A stretch of DNA of 64,000 bases from Paenibacillus sp. PastM-3 (GCF_029893965.1 NZ_JARXXP010000011.1:1-64000), one strand, 5' to 3'; shown: positions 34,858 through 44,654, counted from the stretch's first letter. Numbers and translations: made by a program. Notes: generated by a model not told the origin, from the letters alone.

Positions 34858-36099
34858 TCAGTTTACCTTGGTCAATGCCCATTTCTGCGCATCCGTTCCG
34901 TTATCGCTCCACTGCTGCACAGCCGCACCGTCAGCCGTTGAGGCGCCGGATACATCCACCGCCAGGCCGCTCACCTTGGAAATCAGCTTGTAGTAGCCTC
35001 CGCCAACATCAACAATCCGCCATCTCTGCGCATCCGTCCCGTTATCGTTCCACTGCTGCAATTGAACGCCCGTAGCTGTGGAGGAATTCGGAACATCAAG
35101 CACCTTGCCGCTGTGTACCGCTGTAAGCTTGTAGTATCCGTCACCCGTGCTGTCTACCCGGAACTGCTGGTTAGCAGCAGTATAATTGGTCCATTGGTGG
35201 ATTTTGGCTCCGGCCGCCGTGGATACGTCCACCACATCCATTACCTTACCGCTTGCCTTGGAGGCAAAGGTGTATACGCCCCCGCTGACTATGCTGGCCG
35301 ATGAAGCCGCCTGATAGACCCGTACATAATCCACCAGCATCTGTGCCGGGAAGGCAGTCGAGGCATTCGGGCTGCCCGGCCAGTTGCCGCCCACGGCTAG
35401 ATTCAGCAGTAGGAAGAAGGGCTTCTGGAATTCCTCTGTGTTGCCGGTGTTATTTTCAATATAAAACTCATTAAACAGGCTGCCGTCTACGTACCATCTG
35501 ATGTATTTGGCATCCCACTCGACGCTGTACACATGATACTGCGAGAAATCGAGATTGCCCGACACCTTGCCGTACTCGGCGTGGCCGTTTGCATCCCAAT
35601 GAACGGTACCGTTAACATAAGTATTGTTATTCACCCGCTCCATAATGTCGATCTCACCGCTTTTCGGCCAACCGATTGTATCGATATTGGAGCCGAGCAT
35701 CCAGAAAGCCGGCCAGATGCCCTGGCCTGAAGGCAGCTTCATCCGGGCTTCGATTTTACCGTAGGTGAAGCTCTTTTTCCCCTGCGTCTTGATCCGGGCC
35801 GAGGTGTAGCTGCTGCTGTTATACGATTCCTTCTGGGCTGTAATGACCAGATTGCCGCCCGTCACCTGCAGGTTCTGCGAACGGTTCGTATAATACTGCA
35901 GCTCGTTATTGCCCCAGCCGCTGCTGCCGGTACCGATCTCGGCAGTCCAGTCCGCCGTATTCAGCGACGTTCCGTTGAATTCATCGCTCCACACCAGATT
36001 CCAGCTTGTTGCGGCTTCAGCCGCTTTTCCTGCCGGGAATAACGTAATCAGTAGTGCCAGTGTCATAAACAGCGCTGCCCATTTCCTTCTACGCATCAT
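34858..36099 (-). CDS. Secreted GH16 beta-glucanase with ricin-type CBM
   Basis: 413 residues. The signal peptide is cleaved near AAEAA-T (about residue 30). A GH16 jelly roll follows (LVWSDEFNGTSLNTADW; catalytic GEIDIMERVNN, with nucleophile and acid/base Glu around an Asp; PFFLLLNLAVGGNWPG). The C terminus from about residue 275 is a beta-trefoil ricin-B/CBM13-like module with repeated QQW motifs. The bulged EIDIxE motif favours beta-1,3-glucanase (laminarinase) activity. It is the only clearly exported polysaccharidase in the window. ATG 36099 has GGAGGA upstream. Confidence 0.94.
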   Translation of the reverse strand: MMRRRKWAALFMTLALLITLFPAGKAAEAATSWNLVWSDEFNGTSLNTADWTAEIGTGSSGWGNNELQYYTNRSQNLQVTGGNLVITAQKESYNSSSYTSARIKTQGKKSFTYGKIEARMKLPSGQGIWPAFWMLGSNIDTIGWPKSGEIDIMERVNNNTYVNGTVHWDANGHAEYGKVSGNLDFSQYHVYSVEWDAKYIRWYVDGSLFNEFYIENNTGNTEEFQKPFFLLLNLAVGGNWPGSPNASTAFPAQMLVDYVRVYQAASSASIVSGGVYTFASKASGKVMDVVDVSTAAGAKIHQWTNYTAANQQFRVDSTGDGYYKLTAVHSGKVLDVPNSSTATGVQLQQWNDNGTDAQRWRIVDVGGGYYKLISKVSGLAVDVSGASTADGAAVQQWSDNGTDAQKWALTKVN

Positions 36100-36280
36100 A
36101 TTCCTCCTAAAGTTTTCGGATAGCTGCTTATTTCAATACACGCCGCGCGTAACGTGCCTTGAAATCGTTGTAACAGCAGGATCTCCATTAACGAAACCGC
36201 TTTATTTCCACCCCTTTGCATTGTATATCCTTTCCGGTAACAATATGACAGGAATCCGGCCAAGGCTGTCCACCCGCTTG

Positions 36281-36309
36281 TTGACAACGCTTTGGCAGGA
36301 GCATAGATT
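36281..36309 (+). promoter_or_regulatory. Promoter of the 36400 isomerase gene
   Basis: TTGACA (36281-36286) and TAGATT (36304-36309) with 17-bp spacing; the transcript start near 36316 would leave an 84-nt leader. The rest of the 36100-36399 intergenic region shows nothing else I can name. Confidence 0.6.
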
Positions 36310-36399
36310 TAAGAAGATTAATAGAAGAAACCCGCTGGTGCCATGTATGAAAGCGATTTAACTCTAAAACCCATTCATACCACACAAGGAGAAACAGCG

Positions 36400-37251
36400 A
36401 TGAAACTATCTGTATTCTATGAGCATATCCGTGAAGCAGCCGACCAGAGCGGCATGAGCCTGGAGGAAATCTGTACACTCGTCAAAAGCTTCGGCATTAA
36501 CGCGCTGGAGATGGACGCAGACCGCTTTAAGGCAGAGGAAGACTCTATCCTGACCCTGCGTACGAAGACCGGGCTGACGGTAAGCTGCATGTACGGATTT
36601 TTTGACTTTGGGCACATCACCAGCAGTGAAGTAAGAGAGGAACAGATTACCTCCTTTCTGTCTATGGCCAGCCGGGCCGGGGCTTCGCGTGTGCTGGTTA
36701 TTCCGGGCTTTCTCGAGGAGCATGAGCAGGACCCGGATTCTAGGGAATATCAGCAATGTGTCCGGTCAATGAAGGACGCCGTAGCTGCCATGTGCGCATC
36801 TGCCAAGACGCTCGGTATTACCGTCGGGATGGAAGATTTCGATGATTCCAGGGCACCGTTTGCTACAACAGCGCAGCTGCTGTCTTTTGTAGAGGAAATA
36901 CCGGAGCTGTCCTGCTTCTTTGATACCGGGAATTTTCTGTACAGCGGAGAAGATGTGCTGGAAGCATACAGCCGGTGCAAGCCTTATATCGGCTATGTCC
37001 ACTGTAAGGACCGGACGTTTGAGGTTCACCCGGGTGAGGAGCCGAAGCTGACGGTTGACGGCCGGGCCATGTATGCGACCCCTGCGGGAGGCGGCTGTAT
37101 CCCGATGAAAGAGCTTGTTACTTACTTGCTCACAAGCGGTTATGACGACACCTTTGTCATCGAGCATTTCGGCGCGCAGGATCAGCTGGCGTATATGAAA
37201 CAATCGGCAGAGTGGCTGCTGAACCTGAGAAAAGAGGTGCTCGGCGGATAG
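36400..37251 (+). CDS. Sugar phosphate isomerase/epimerase-like TIM barrel
   Basis: 283 residues, AP-endonuclease-2-like fold. Metal-binding positions are suggested by GMEDFDDSR (Glu near 146), CFFDTGNFLY (Asp near 179), GYVHCKDR (His) and TFVIEHFG (Glu). It probably converts a sugar or polyol derivative in the cytoplasm. The start is ATG 36400 with AAGGAG upstream; the longer frame has no ribosome site. It is divergent from the GH16 gene. It is a second, distant paralogue of the 21052 gene. Confidence 0.88.
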   Translation: MKLSVFYEHIREAADQSGMSLEEICTLVKSFGINALEMDADRFKAEEDSILTLRTKTGLTVSCMYGFFDFGHITSSEVREEQITSFLSMASRAGASRVLVIPGFLEEHEQDPDSREYQQCVRSMKDAVAAMCASAKTLGITVGMEDFDDSRAPFATTAQLLSFVEEIPELSCFFDTGNFLYSGEDVLEAYSRCKPYIGYVHCKDRTFEVHPGEEPKLTVDGRAMYATPAGGGCIPMKELVTYLLTSGYDDTFVIEHFGAQDQLAYMKQSAEWLLNLRKEVLGG

Positions 37252-37334
37252 CCGCCGGCTAAAACTTTATCCAAACCTTAGATTTGATTTAGAATAGATA
37301 AAGATTAGACCGCTATACTGGCCAGGGGTGATGG

Positions 37335-38045
37335 ATTATATATACGATACTGATTGCTGATGACGAGCCTGAAATTGTTGAATTACTGCAGCTTTATCTT
37401 GAAAAAGACTACCATATTCTGAGCGCTTCTTCCGGTGTGGAAGCCCAGCAAAAAATCAGGGAGCAGTCTGTCGATCTGGCGATACTCGATATTATGATGC
37501 CGGGGATGGACGGGCTGCAGCTGCTGAAGAGCATTCGCGGATCGCACCACTTCCCTGTACTGTTCCTATCGGCCAAAAGCCAGGATCATGACAAAATTCT
37601 CGGGCTTGAGCTTGGTGCCGACGACTACATCGCCAAGCCCTTCAATCCGCTGGAGGTGGTAGCCAGGGTCAACGCCCTGCTGCGCCGGGTCCATCATTTT
37701 GATGTGTCTGCACTTCCGCCGGAGCCTGAAGTGAAGCAGCTGGTGCTGGGCGCGCTTACTCTGGATTTGAAGGAGTGTGTGCTGTATGTGTCCGGCGAAC
37801 CTGTGATGCTGACCTCTACTGAGTACAAAATTCTCAAGCTGATGATGGAGGAGCCGGGCCGGGTCTTTACCCGCAAGCGGATTTATGAAGCCGTGTGGGA
37901 GGATTTCTACATGTACGAGGATAACAGCATCATGGTGCATATCAGCAACATCCGCGAGAAAATTGAACGTGATTCCAAAAAGCCGGAATATCTGAAGACG
38001 ATCCGCGGACTGGGGTACAAAATCAATGCGCCTGCGGAAAACTAG
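37335..38045 (+). CDS. OmpR-family response regulator with unusual start region
   Basis: 236 residues if started at ATT 37335. Receiver: TILIADDEPEIVELL, phospho-acceptor Asp in LAILDIMMPGMDG, LFLSAKSQ, and YIAKPFNP. Winged helix: NSIMVHISNIREKIE, IRGLGYKIN. No ATG, GTG or TTG is in frame before residue 35, yet the receiver sequence is complete. AGGGG lies 6 nt before ATT 37335. The nearby ATG 37331 is out of frame by one TA unit of a (TA)4 run. It is followed by its kinase with a 20-nt overlap. Confidence 0.88.
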   Translation: MIYTILIADDEPEIVELLQLYLEKDYHILSASSGVEAQQKIREQSVDLAILDIMMPGMDGLQLLKSIRGSHHFPVLFLSAKSQDHDKILGLELGADDYIAKPFNPLEVVARVNALLRRVHHFDVSALPPEPEVKQLVLGALTLDLKECVLYVSGEPVMLTSTEYKILKLMMEEPGRVFTRKRIYEAVWEDFYMYEDNSIMVHISNIREKIERDSKKPEYLKTIRGLGYKINAPAEN

Positions 38046-39453
38046 ACAGCAGCGTCCGCTGCAGGCATCGCTGGCGATTGATTTTCTGAAGTTTCTGCTC
38101 ATTGTACTGTTTACAGTAATGATCATTATATTCGGCACCTATGCCTTCATGCAGCTGGATGTCGCCCAGAAGCTGCAGGATTACCAGCTGGCCGACCCGG
38201 ATCTGAAGACGCAGGCCAGCCGGTATCGGGACAACCCGCAAAGCGGTCCGGAAACGGCCAGGTTGCTGCGCAGCGAAGGCTGGCTGGAAGTGCTGGACAG
38301 CAGCAAGACGGTTCGCATGGTGATCGGCAGCAAGCAGGATGATCCGCAGCGCTATTCGGAAGAGCAGCTGTACAAGCTGCTTGAGAATGATCCGGATCAG
38401 CCTTACTACGTCTCACTTGCAGATTATCCGCAGGACGGGGCTGCAGGCTGGCTGCTGCTGAAGCTTCCCCGGGACCGGATTGATATTACGATTAACAGCT
38501 ATCCGTTCATGTCTTATTTCAACCAGTCCGTAACCTTCTATATTATGCTCGGCGCCATGCTGCTCCTGATGCTGGTTGTTACGTACAGTTACTCTGTGGC
38601 CCGCCGTATTCTGAAGCCGCTGAAGACGATTATTCAAGGACTCAAGGAAATGATCCAGGGGAATTACAGCACCCGCCTGACAGTTCATGCCGAGAAGGAA
38701 TTTGAACAGATGGCCGAAACCTTCAATTACATGGCGGACATGATTGAGCGGACCACCATTGCCAAGCAGCAGGCCGAGGACAGTAAACAGCGGATGATTA
38801 TGGATCTGTCCCATGATCTCAAAACGCCGATTACCAGCATCCAGGGCTACGCGCAGGCTCTGTATGAAGGGCGCGTTGAAGACGCCGAGCGGCAGCGGAA
38901 ATATTTGCTCTACATTTACAACAAGTCTTTCCAGGTCACCAGGCTGATCCAGAATATGATGGAGCTGCTCAAGACGGACTCTCCTGATTTTCTGCTGAAA
39001 ATGGGCCGTCATGAGCTCGGTGATTTCCTGCGTGAGATTATTGCCGGCGCCTACGGGGAAATCGAACAGAAGCAGTTCACCCTGCGGCTTGAGGTGCCTG
39101 ACCATGATGTCTACGCCCAGTTCGATCCCGAGCTGCTGTCACGGGTAGTCCAGAACCTGATCGACAATGCGCTTGAGTACAATCCGCCCGGTACGACGCT
39201 GCGGGTCGGGCTGGCTCCAAGGCCGGATGCTGTAGTCATTGAAATCGCCGATAATGGAGTCGGCATCCCTAAAGAGCTGAGGGCGACCATTTTTGATCCG
39301 TTTGTGCGGGGCGATGAAGCAAGAACAGCCTCCGGCGGGACTGGCCTGGGACTGGCTATTGCCAGGAAAAATACGGAGCGGATGGGCGGAACCCTTGTCC
39401 TGACCAGTTCCAAGCAGGAAGCAACTGTGTTCACCCTCACTATTTCCGAATAA
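38026..39453 (+). CDS. Sensor histidine kinase
   Basis: 475 residues. TM1 lies near 20-42, an extracytoplasmic domain of about 120 residues follows, then TM2 near 168-192, HAMP (RRILKPLKTIIQGLKEMI), HisKA with DLSHDLKTPITSIQGY (His near 265) and HATPase_c with NLIDNALEYNPPG, IADNGVGIPKE and GGTGLGLAIARK. It pairs with the upstream response regulator by gene overlap. The signal is unknown. A strong terminator follows. Confidence 0.95.
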   Translation: MRLRKTRQQRPLQASLAIDFLKFLLIVLFTVMIIIFGTYAFMQLDVAQKLQDYQLADPDLKTQASRYRDNPQSGPETARLLRSEGWLEVLDSSKTVRMVIGSKQDDPQRYSEEQLYKLLENDPDQPYYVSLADYPQDGAAGWLLLKLPRDRIDITINSYPFMSYFNQSVTFYIMLGAMLLLMLVVTYSYSVARRILKPLKTIIQGLKEMIQGNYSTRLTVHAEKEFEQMAETFNYMADMIERTTIAKQQAEDSKQRMIMDLSHDLKTPITSIQGYAQALYEGRVEDAERQRKYLLYIYNKSFQVTRLIQNMMELLKTDSPDFLLKMGRHELGDFLREIIAGAYGEIEQKQFTLRLEVPDHDVYAQFDPELLSRVVQNLIDNALEYNPPGTTLRVGLAPRPDAVVIEIADNGVGIPKELRATIFDPFVRGDEARTASGGTGLGLAIARKNTERMGGTLVLTSSKQEATVFTLTISE

Positions 39454-39471
39454 AACCGCAGGCACAGCAAA

Positions 39472-39516
39472 AGCGGCAGCCAAGGAGAATACATCATCCT
39501 TGGACTGCCGCTTTTT
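39472..39516. terminator. Terminator between kinase and Asp23 genes
   Basis: AGCGGCAG-CCAAGGA pairs with TCCTTGG-CTGCCGCT, followed by five T. Confidence 0.9.
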
Positions 39517-39539
39517 GGTTCTGCTTATGATCAGTGCCA

Positions 39540-39887
39540 TTACTGAGCTGCCACAACACCGACCACCGTCACATTCACATCTGTCACCTGCAGCCCGGTC
39601 AGCCTTTCAATCCGGCTCTTGATACTCTGCTGCAGAAGCTGGGCCAGCTGGTGAAGCGGTGTGCCCAGGGTGATAATCGGGAAGAGCTGGACCGACAGCT
39701 CGCTGCCGCTTATTTTCACCTTGATCGCCTTGTAAAATTCCTCACGCTTCTTCCGTTTGGTACTGCCTTCCACAAGCGCCTGAACCGCCTCTGCCTCCTG
39801 GACAGCCATACCGGCAATCTTCGATATAACCTGCTGTGACACCGTCAGCTTTCCTGCACAACTTAAGTCCTTTTCCGGTTGATTCAT
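39540..39887 (-). CDS. Asp23/Gls24-family envelope stress protein
   Basis: 115 residues. The family pattern is GKLTVSQQVISKIAGMAVQE followed by basic residues and a C-terminal LTGLQVTDVNVTVVGV. These are soluble, membrane-proximal proteins linked to cell-envelope stress in Gram-positives. The start is ATG 39887 with AAGGAGG upstream. It lies 28 bp downstream of the AI-2E family transporter on the same strand and could be cotranscribed. Confidence 0.9.
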   Translation of the reverse strand: MNQPEKDLSCAGKLTVSQQVISKIAGMAVQEAEAVQALVEGSTKRKKREEFYKAIKVKISGSELSVQLFPIITLGTPLHQLAQLLQQSIKSRIERLTGLQVTDVNVTVVGVVAAQ

Positions 39888-39915
39888 TCTGCTTCCTCCT
39901 TCAACTCTCAAATGC

Positions 39916-41010
39916 CTACAGTCCCTCCCACTTCTCCTTGAGAAACAGCTGGTATGTATGCCTGGATATAATCTTGATTACCATGTACACAGGGATAATA
40001 ATCAGCATACCGATAATCCCGAAGAAATTCCCCACTCCCAGCACAAGCACCGTTGTTGTAATCGGATGAATATCGAGGCTTTTGCCAAATACCAGCGGTG
40101 AGATGATATTATCCTGAATCTGCTGGGCAAGCAAAATAATGATGAGTGACCATAAGCCGACCATAGGCGAAACGGTCAGGCCGATGATTACAATCGGAAT
40201 AGAGGAAATGATCGCTCCGAAAAAAGGAATAAAGTTCATAATGAAGGCGATCAGGGTCAGTACGAGGGCGTACGGCAGCCCGATCATTAAGAAACCAAGA
40301 TACATCAGCACGCCCAGTGCCAGATTGATGATGACTCTGCTCACAATATAGTTACTCAGTGCGCCATCGATTTCACCTGTAATCATGCCTGCCCGCTCCC
40401 GGAAACGCCTGGGTACCATTTTGACAAAGGTTTTGCCGAACTTGTCCCCTTCCTTAAGCATATAGAACAGCAGAATCGGAAAGGTGAACAGAATGATCGC
40501 CAGATTGGACACTGCTGAAAACAATCCGGACACATAGCTGGTCAGCAAAGTAAAGCCCTGGCTCAAATAGTCATTTAACTGGGACAGCAGGCTGAAATCC
40601 TCAGGGAACAGCTTGGCGAAAAAGCCCGACTGCTCAAGCTCTGTGATTTTATCATTTACGGCGTCGAACAGCTGCGGGGCATTCTGCACCAGTGTCAGCA
40701 GCTGCGATTTCAGCGGAGGCCAAACCCCGCCAAAAAATCCGATCAGCAGCACGCCAAGCACCAGATAGATCAGCAGAATGGCCTGCGTCCGCTTCAGCTT
40801 CCAGCGCTTGATCTTCCAGCGCTCCATCAGCGCCAGCAGCGGCCGCAATAAATAATAGAAAAACACCGCCAGCAGCACCGGAATAAGAATTACGCCGGTC
40901 AGCGATTTAAACGGTTCAAAGATAAAATCGACCATTGACCCCACATATACAATGAGCAGAACCAGCAGTATTGCCTTACCTATCGTTAAAAATTTGTTCA
41001 GCTGCTTCAT
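39916..41010 (-). CDS. AI-2E family transporter (YtvI/PerM-like)
   Basis: 364 residues with about eight TM helices: an N-terminal pair, a central amphipathic stretch of about 90 residues (SQLLTLVQNAPQLFDAVND, LTSYVSGLFSAVSN) and a C-terminal bundle with LALGVLMYLGFLMIGLPYALVL, FIPFFGAIISSIPIVIIGL and QQIQDNIISPLVFGKSLDIHP. The family covers AI-2 exporters and Na+/H+ antiporter-like proteins, so the substrate is open. The start is ATG 41010 with AGGAGG upstream. Confidence 0.9.
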   Translation of the reverse strand: MKQLNKFLTIGKAILLVLLIVYVGSMVDFIFEPFKSLTGVILIPVLLAVFFYYLLRPLLALMERWKIKRWKLKRTQAILLIYLVLGVLLIGFFGGVWPPLKSQLLTLVQNAPQLFDAVNDKITELEQSGFFAKLFPEDFSLLSQLNDYLSQGFTLLTSYVSGLFSAVSNLAIILFTFPILLFYMLKEGDKFGKTFVKMVPRRFRERAGMITGEIDGALSNYIVSRVIINLALGVLMYLGFLMIGLPYALVLTLIAFIMNFIPFFGAIISSIPIVIIGLTVSPMVGLWSLIIILLAQQIQDNIISPLVFGKSLDIHPITTTVLVLGVGNFFGIIGMLIIIPVYMVIKIISRHTYQLFLKEKWEGL

Positions 41011-41135
41011 CTGCCTCCTCCTGCTCCGTTTACAACCCGGCAGCCGGAGCCCGCCGATTACTGTTTTTTTACAACTGTACCCCAGCAATCTTAATGCTGT
41101 CTAAGCTGAACCTAAAGATTAGCTAAATAATATGG

Positions 41136-41171
41136 AGTAGAGAAAAAGTGCATAAAGTTGAAGATTGTCGA
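41136..41171 (+). promoter_or_regulatory. 36-bp motif shared with the importer promoter (copy A)
   Basis: Begins AGTAGAGAAAAAGTG and contains GTTGAA and TCGA at fixed spacing. About 30 of 36 positions match the copy at 52295-52330. It lies 72 bp upstream of the yesM-like start, upstream of a TATACT at 41212 or CATATT at 41197. It is a probable binding site of the YesN-type regulator (inference). Confidence 0.65.
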
Positions 41172-41242
41172 ATGTTAACCGGGGATGATTGTCCTCCATA
41201 TTACTGAACGATATACTGGAATGAAGATAGAGGGGGCCTAGC

Positions 41243-43057
41243 ATGGTTGACACTTTTTTCAACACCAGCCTGAAAACAAAAATTGTCATTGTCTTTATTG
41301 TGATGATTACCCTGATTACCTCGGCCCTCGGGCTGTACTCCTTTCAAACCTCAAAAAAACAGATTGTCAACAAGGTCAGCGCAACGAACCTGTCTGTGAT
41401 CCGGCTGATTGACAGTAACATAGTAGAAATGCAGAAAAGCATTAAAGACTGGGTGACGGTATTTAGCCTCTCCCCTGTGGTGCAGAACGCGCTGCAAAAT
41501 GAACCCGGTGACAATGTCGATCTGGAATCACAGATCTACTCAGGCACGATGTCGGCGATTATGAATCAGATGCTGGTTACCGGCAATTTCGATTACCTGT
41601 CCCTTTACGGGCAGGATGAGCTGCCGCTCTATCAGGTGGCCACTGATGACAGCAGCGGTCCGGGCAGCTACAGCCGGATTGCGGCTAGTGATGTTTATAA
41701 GCAGACGCTCGAATTTAACGGAGCCTCCTACTGGTACCCGCTTAACAGTGCCAATAATGTCTTTATCGATGTGAACCGCAATGAGAAAATCGCCATGAGC
41801 CGGATTGTCCGCAGCACGCTGAACGGCCGGAATATCGGGCTGATCTTTGTCGGCATCAACACCGAAACGATCCGCAAACGGTATCTGAAGGATCTGTATG
41901 ACGCCTCCCACGGAATCGTGATTCTCGATCAGAATGGCATACCGTTTCTTACTGCCGGCAAGCCTTTTTATAATGAACAGGAGCCGCTGCAGCTGCCCGA
42001 AGCGGGGGACGGTAATGAAGACGGCTCGCAGATTATTAACCTGAACGGTGAAGACCTGCTGCTGACGTATACACAGAGCAACGCCGGCTGGCAGATCCTC
42101 TATGCGGTTCCGCTCGATACACTGACCAAAGAGCTCAACTCCATCAAGCTGTTTGTCTTTATTGCCATTCTGGTGAGCCTGCTGCTGAGTGTACCCCTGA
42201 TGCTGGTTATGTCCAATTTTCTGACTGCGCCGATCAAGCAGCTGCTGTATTCCATGCGGCGGTTCCAGAACGGGCACTTTGATGAAAAGGTGGAGGTCCG
42301 CTACCGCGATGAGATTGGCCTGTTAAGCCGCGGCTATAATACGATGGTCGGCAATATCAAGACGCTGGTGGATGAAGTATACGTCCTGAAGCTCAAGGAA
42401 CAGGAAGCCGAGCTCAAGGCGCTGCAGTCGCAGATCAATCCGCATTTTCTATATAACATGCTGGATACGATTTTTTGGGAGGCGGAAAGCGCCGGCCAGG
42501 ACAAAATCAGCGAAATGGTCATCAATCTGTCCCGGCTGTTCCGGCTCAGTCTGAACCGCGGCAAAAGCTTCACCAGCGTAGCCAAGGAAAAGGAGCTGAT
42601 CCAGCTCTACCTGTCCCTGCAGCAGATGCGTTTCCGCGACAAGCTCAGCTATTCCATCGACATTCCGGAAAATTTAGACAGCTATGTTATCCTGAAGCTG
42701 AGTCTGCAGCCATTTATCGAGAATGCCCTGGTCCATGGCATTGAGCGCAAACGTGAAGGTGGGACAGTCAGCATAACCGGAGTACAGGACGGCGGGTATC
42801 TGCATTTTGTCATCGAAGATAACGGAATCGGCATGGATGAAGCGACAATCGCGAAGATTACGGATGTTCAGGAGGACGGCGATATTCACACGGAAGCGAA
42901 TACCGGCGGCTATGCGGTAGTTAATGTGATCCAGCGGTTCCGCCTCTATTATAAGGATCAGTTCAGGATTCAGTATTCAAGTGAGCCCGGAGCAGGTACC
43001 CGGGTAGAGCTTATCATTCCAGTCACATCAGAACCCTTGGAGGAAAACCATGATTAA
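41243..43057 (+). CDS. yesM: YesM-type sensor histidine kinase
   Basis: 604 residues. TM1 lies near 15-35, a dCache-like extracytoplasmic domain near 36-295, TM2 near 300-320 and HAMP (APIKQLLYSMRRFQNG). A His_kinase domain follows with the YesM-type phospho-acceptor region LQSQINPHFLYNMLDTIFWEAES, and HATPase_c with FIENALVHGIE and DNGIGMD. It senses extracellular sugars or the binding-protein complex and phosphorylates the YesN-type regulator. Its stop overlaps that gene by 8 nt. yesM is used as a family name; the regulon is probably the importer at 45-52 kb (shared motif). Confidence 0.94.
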   Translation: MVDTFFNTSLKTKIVIVFIVMITLITSALGLYSFQTSKKQIVNKVSATNLSVIRLIDSNIVEMQKSIKDWVTVFSLSPVVQNALQNEPGDNVDLESQIYSGTMSAIMNQMLVTGNFDYLSLYGQDELPLYQVATDDSSGPGSYSRIAASDVYKQTLEFNGASYWYPLNSANNVFIDVNRNEKIAMSRIVRSTLNGRNIGLIFVGINTETIRKRYLKDLYDASHGIVILDQNGIPFLTAGKPFYNEQEPLQLPEAGDGNEDGSQIINLNGEDLLLTYTQSNAGWQILYAVPLDTLTKELNSIKLFVFIAILVSLLLSVPLMLVMSNFLTAPIKQLLYSMRRFQNGHFDEKVEVRYRDEIGLLSRGYNTMVGNIKTLVDEVYVLKLKEQEAELKALQSQINPHFLYNMLDTIFWEAESAGQDKISEMVINLSRLFRLSLNRGKSFTSVAKEKELIQLYLSLQQMRFRDKLSYSIDIPENLDSYVILKLSLQPFIENALVHGIERKREGGTVSITGVQDGGYLHFVIEDNGIGMDEATIAKITDVQEDGDIHTEANTGGYAVVNVIQRFRLYYKDQFRIQYSSEPGAGTRVELIIPVTSEPLEENHD

Positions 43058-44654
43058 CTTAATGATCGTCGATGATGAAGAACGGGCCAGAACCGGGATC
43101 AGAACGCTGATCGACTGGGCCAGCCATGATGTGGAGATCGTTGCCGAGGCGGGGGACGGCGCGGAAGCTCTTGAGCTTATGCATCAGCACCATGTGGACA
43201 TTCTGCTGGCCGACATCCGGATGCCGGAGATGGACGGTCTGGCCCTGATTGAGCAGGTAAAGCGCGACTTCCCGCATGTGAAATCGGTGATTATGAGCGG
43301 CTACAATGATTTCCATTATGTTAAAAAAGCAATCGCACTCGGCGCATCCGACTACCTGCTGAAGCCGAGCAGGCGCCAGGAGATCACAGATACGATCGTT
43401 AATGTAGTGGGTGGGATTCTGGAGGAGAAGCGGCAGACAGCGCATCTGAAGCGGTTAACCGAAGGCTTCCGCGAGAGCCTGCCGCTGCTGAAGGAGCGTA
43501 CGCTCAGCCAGCTGGTGCTGTCCGAGGAGGTGTCCTATGACAAAATCCGGGACAGCCTGGAGCTGAACCGGATCTCCTTCCCCTACGACTATTTCGCTGT
43601 CTTCGTCATGCAGCTGGATAATCTCCATTCCCTGCAGAAGAGCTACACGGCCTTTGAGCTGGAGCTGCTGAAATACGGGCTCAAAAATATCAGTGAGGAA
43701 ACGGTCTGCCAGCCGAATATCGGCCTGAGCTTTGAGCATCAGGATGACATCATCGCTATCCTTAACATGCCTGTTGAGCTGGGCAGCACCGAACTGGCGG
43801 CGCTGGCCGGGGAGTTTCAGTCCAATGCCAAAAATTATCTCAAGCTTGGCATTTCTGTCGGCATCGGCGTCACCGGCACCCAGCTGGCCAGCCTGAACCT
43901 TTCCTACAGCACGGCCATAGGTGCTCTCGACGATCACTACGCCCTCGGACCGGGCAAAATTGTGAATGCCCAGGATAACCGGACGGCTGAGCACGGGAGC
44001 TGGTCCTATCCTATTCTGCAGGAAAAAACCGTGCTGCTGAGTGTTATGAACGGCGACGCGGGCAGTATCCGGGAGAGTCTCGCCACGTTCATGTCGGCGC
44101 TGCCTTCCTCCAAGGAACAGATTGTCAGCTGCTCGCTGGCGCTTTATTTTGCCCTGTATAAGCTGTATATCGAGAAAAATGCCGGCGGGATGGACGACTT
44201 CGGCCTGAGCCTGCAGGACAGCATCCACAACATTTCCAAGGAGGACCCCGAGGGCATCCAAAGTGAGCTGCTTACCGCTGCCGTCAAGGTCAATGAGCTG
44301 CTGAATGCCAAAAAGAACAAAAACAAGCTGTTCGAGTCCATTCTCGCCTATATTGAGGAAAACTACTATAAGGACATCAGCCGCGAAACTGTAGCAAATG
44401 AGGTGTTCATTACGCCCGGCTATCTGAGCCTGCTGTTCAAGCAGCAGATCAAGACCAACTTCCTTGATTATCTGCACAAAATCCGCATCGACCAGGCCTG
44501 CCTACTGCTCAAGGACCGCAGCCGCAAAATCGGCGACATCGCGATGAAGGTCGGCTACAACGATGAAAAGTACTTTTTTCAGGTATTCAAGAAATACACC
44601 GGCTTCACGCCCAACCAGTACCGCAATAATCTGGATGAGACGGGATTAAACTGA
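43050..44654 (+). CDS. yesN: YesN-type response regulator (REC + AraC HTH)
   Basis: 534 residues. The receiver domain has IVDDEERARTG, phospho-acceptor Asp in DILLADIRMPEMDG and LLKPSRRQE. A central helical region of about 280 residues follows, and a C-terminal AraC pair (ISRETVANEVFITPGYLSLLF, RKIGDIAMKVGYNDEKYFFQVFKKYTGFTPNQYR). It activates sugar-uptake genes after phosphorylation by the upstream kinase. The coupled overlap confirms the pair. The AraC domain would bind direct-repeat sites, for which the 36-bp motif is a candidate. Confidence 0.95.
   Translation: MINLMIVDDEERARTGIRTLIDWASHDVEIVAEAGDGAEALELMHQHHVDILLADIRMPEMDGLALIEQVKRDFPHVKSVIMSGYNDFHYVKKAIALGASDYLLKPSRRQEITDTIVNVVGGILEEKRQTAHLKRLTEGFRESLPLLKERTLSQLVLSEEVSYDKIRDSLELNRISFPYDYFAVFVMQLDNLHSLQKSYTAFELELLKYGLKNISEETVCQPNIGLSFEHQDDIIAILNMPVELGSTELAALAGEFQSNAKNYLKLGISVGIGVTGTQLASLNLSYSTAIGALDDHYALGPGKIVNAQDNRTAEHGSWSYPILQEKTVLLSVMNGDAGSIRESLATFMSALPSSKEQIVSCSLALYFALYKLYIEKNAGGMDDFGLSLQDSIHNISKEDPEGIQSELLTAAVKVNELLNAKKNKNKLFESILAYIEENYYKDISRETVANEVFITPGYLSLLFKQQIKTNFLDYLHKIRIDQACLLLKDRSRKIGDIAMKVGYNDEKYFFQVFKKYTGFTPNQYRNNLDETGLN

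Noticed and set aside
43455..44477. 340-codon minus-strand ORF opposite yesN
   Set aside because: Antisense shadow of a two-domain response regulator with intact motifs.
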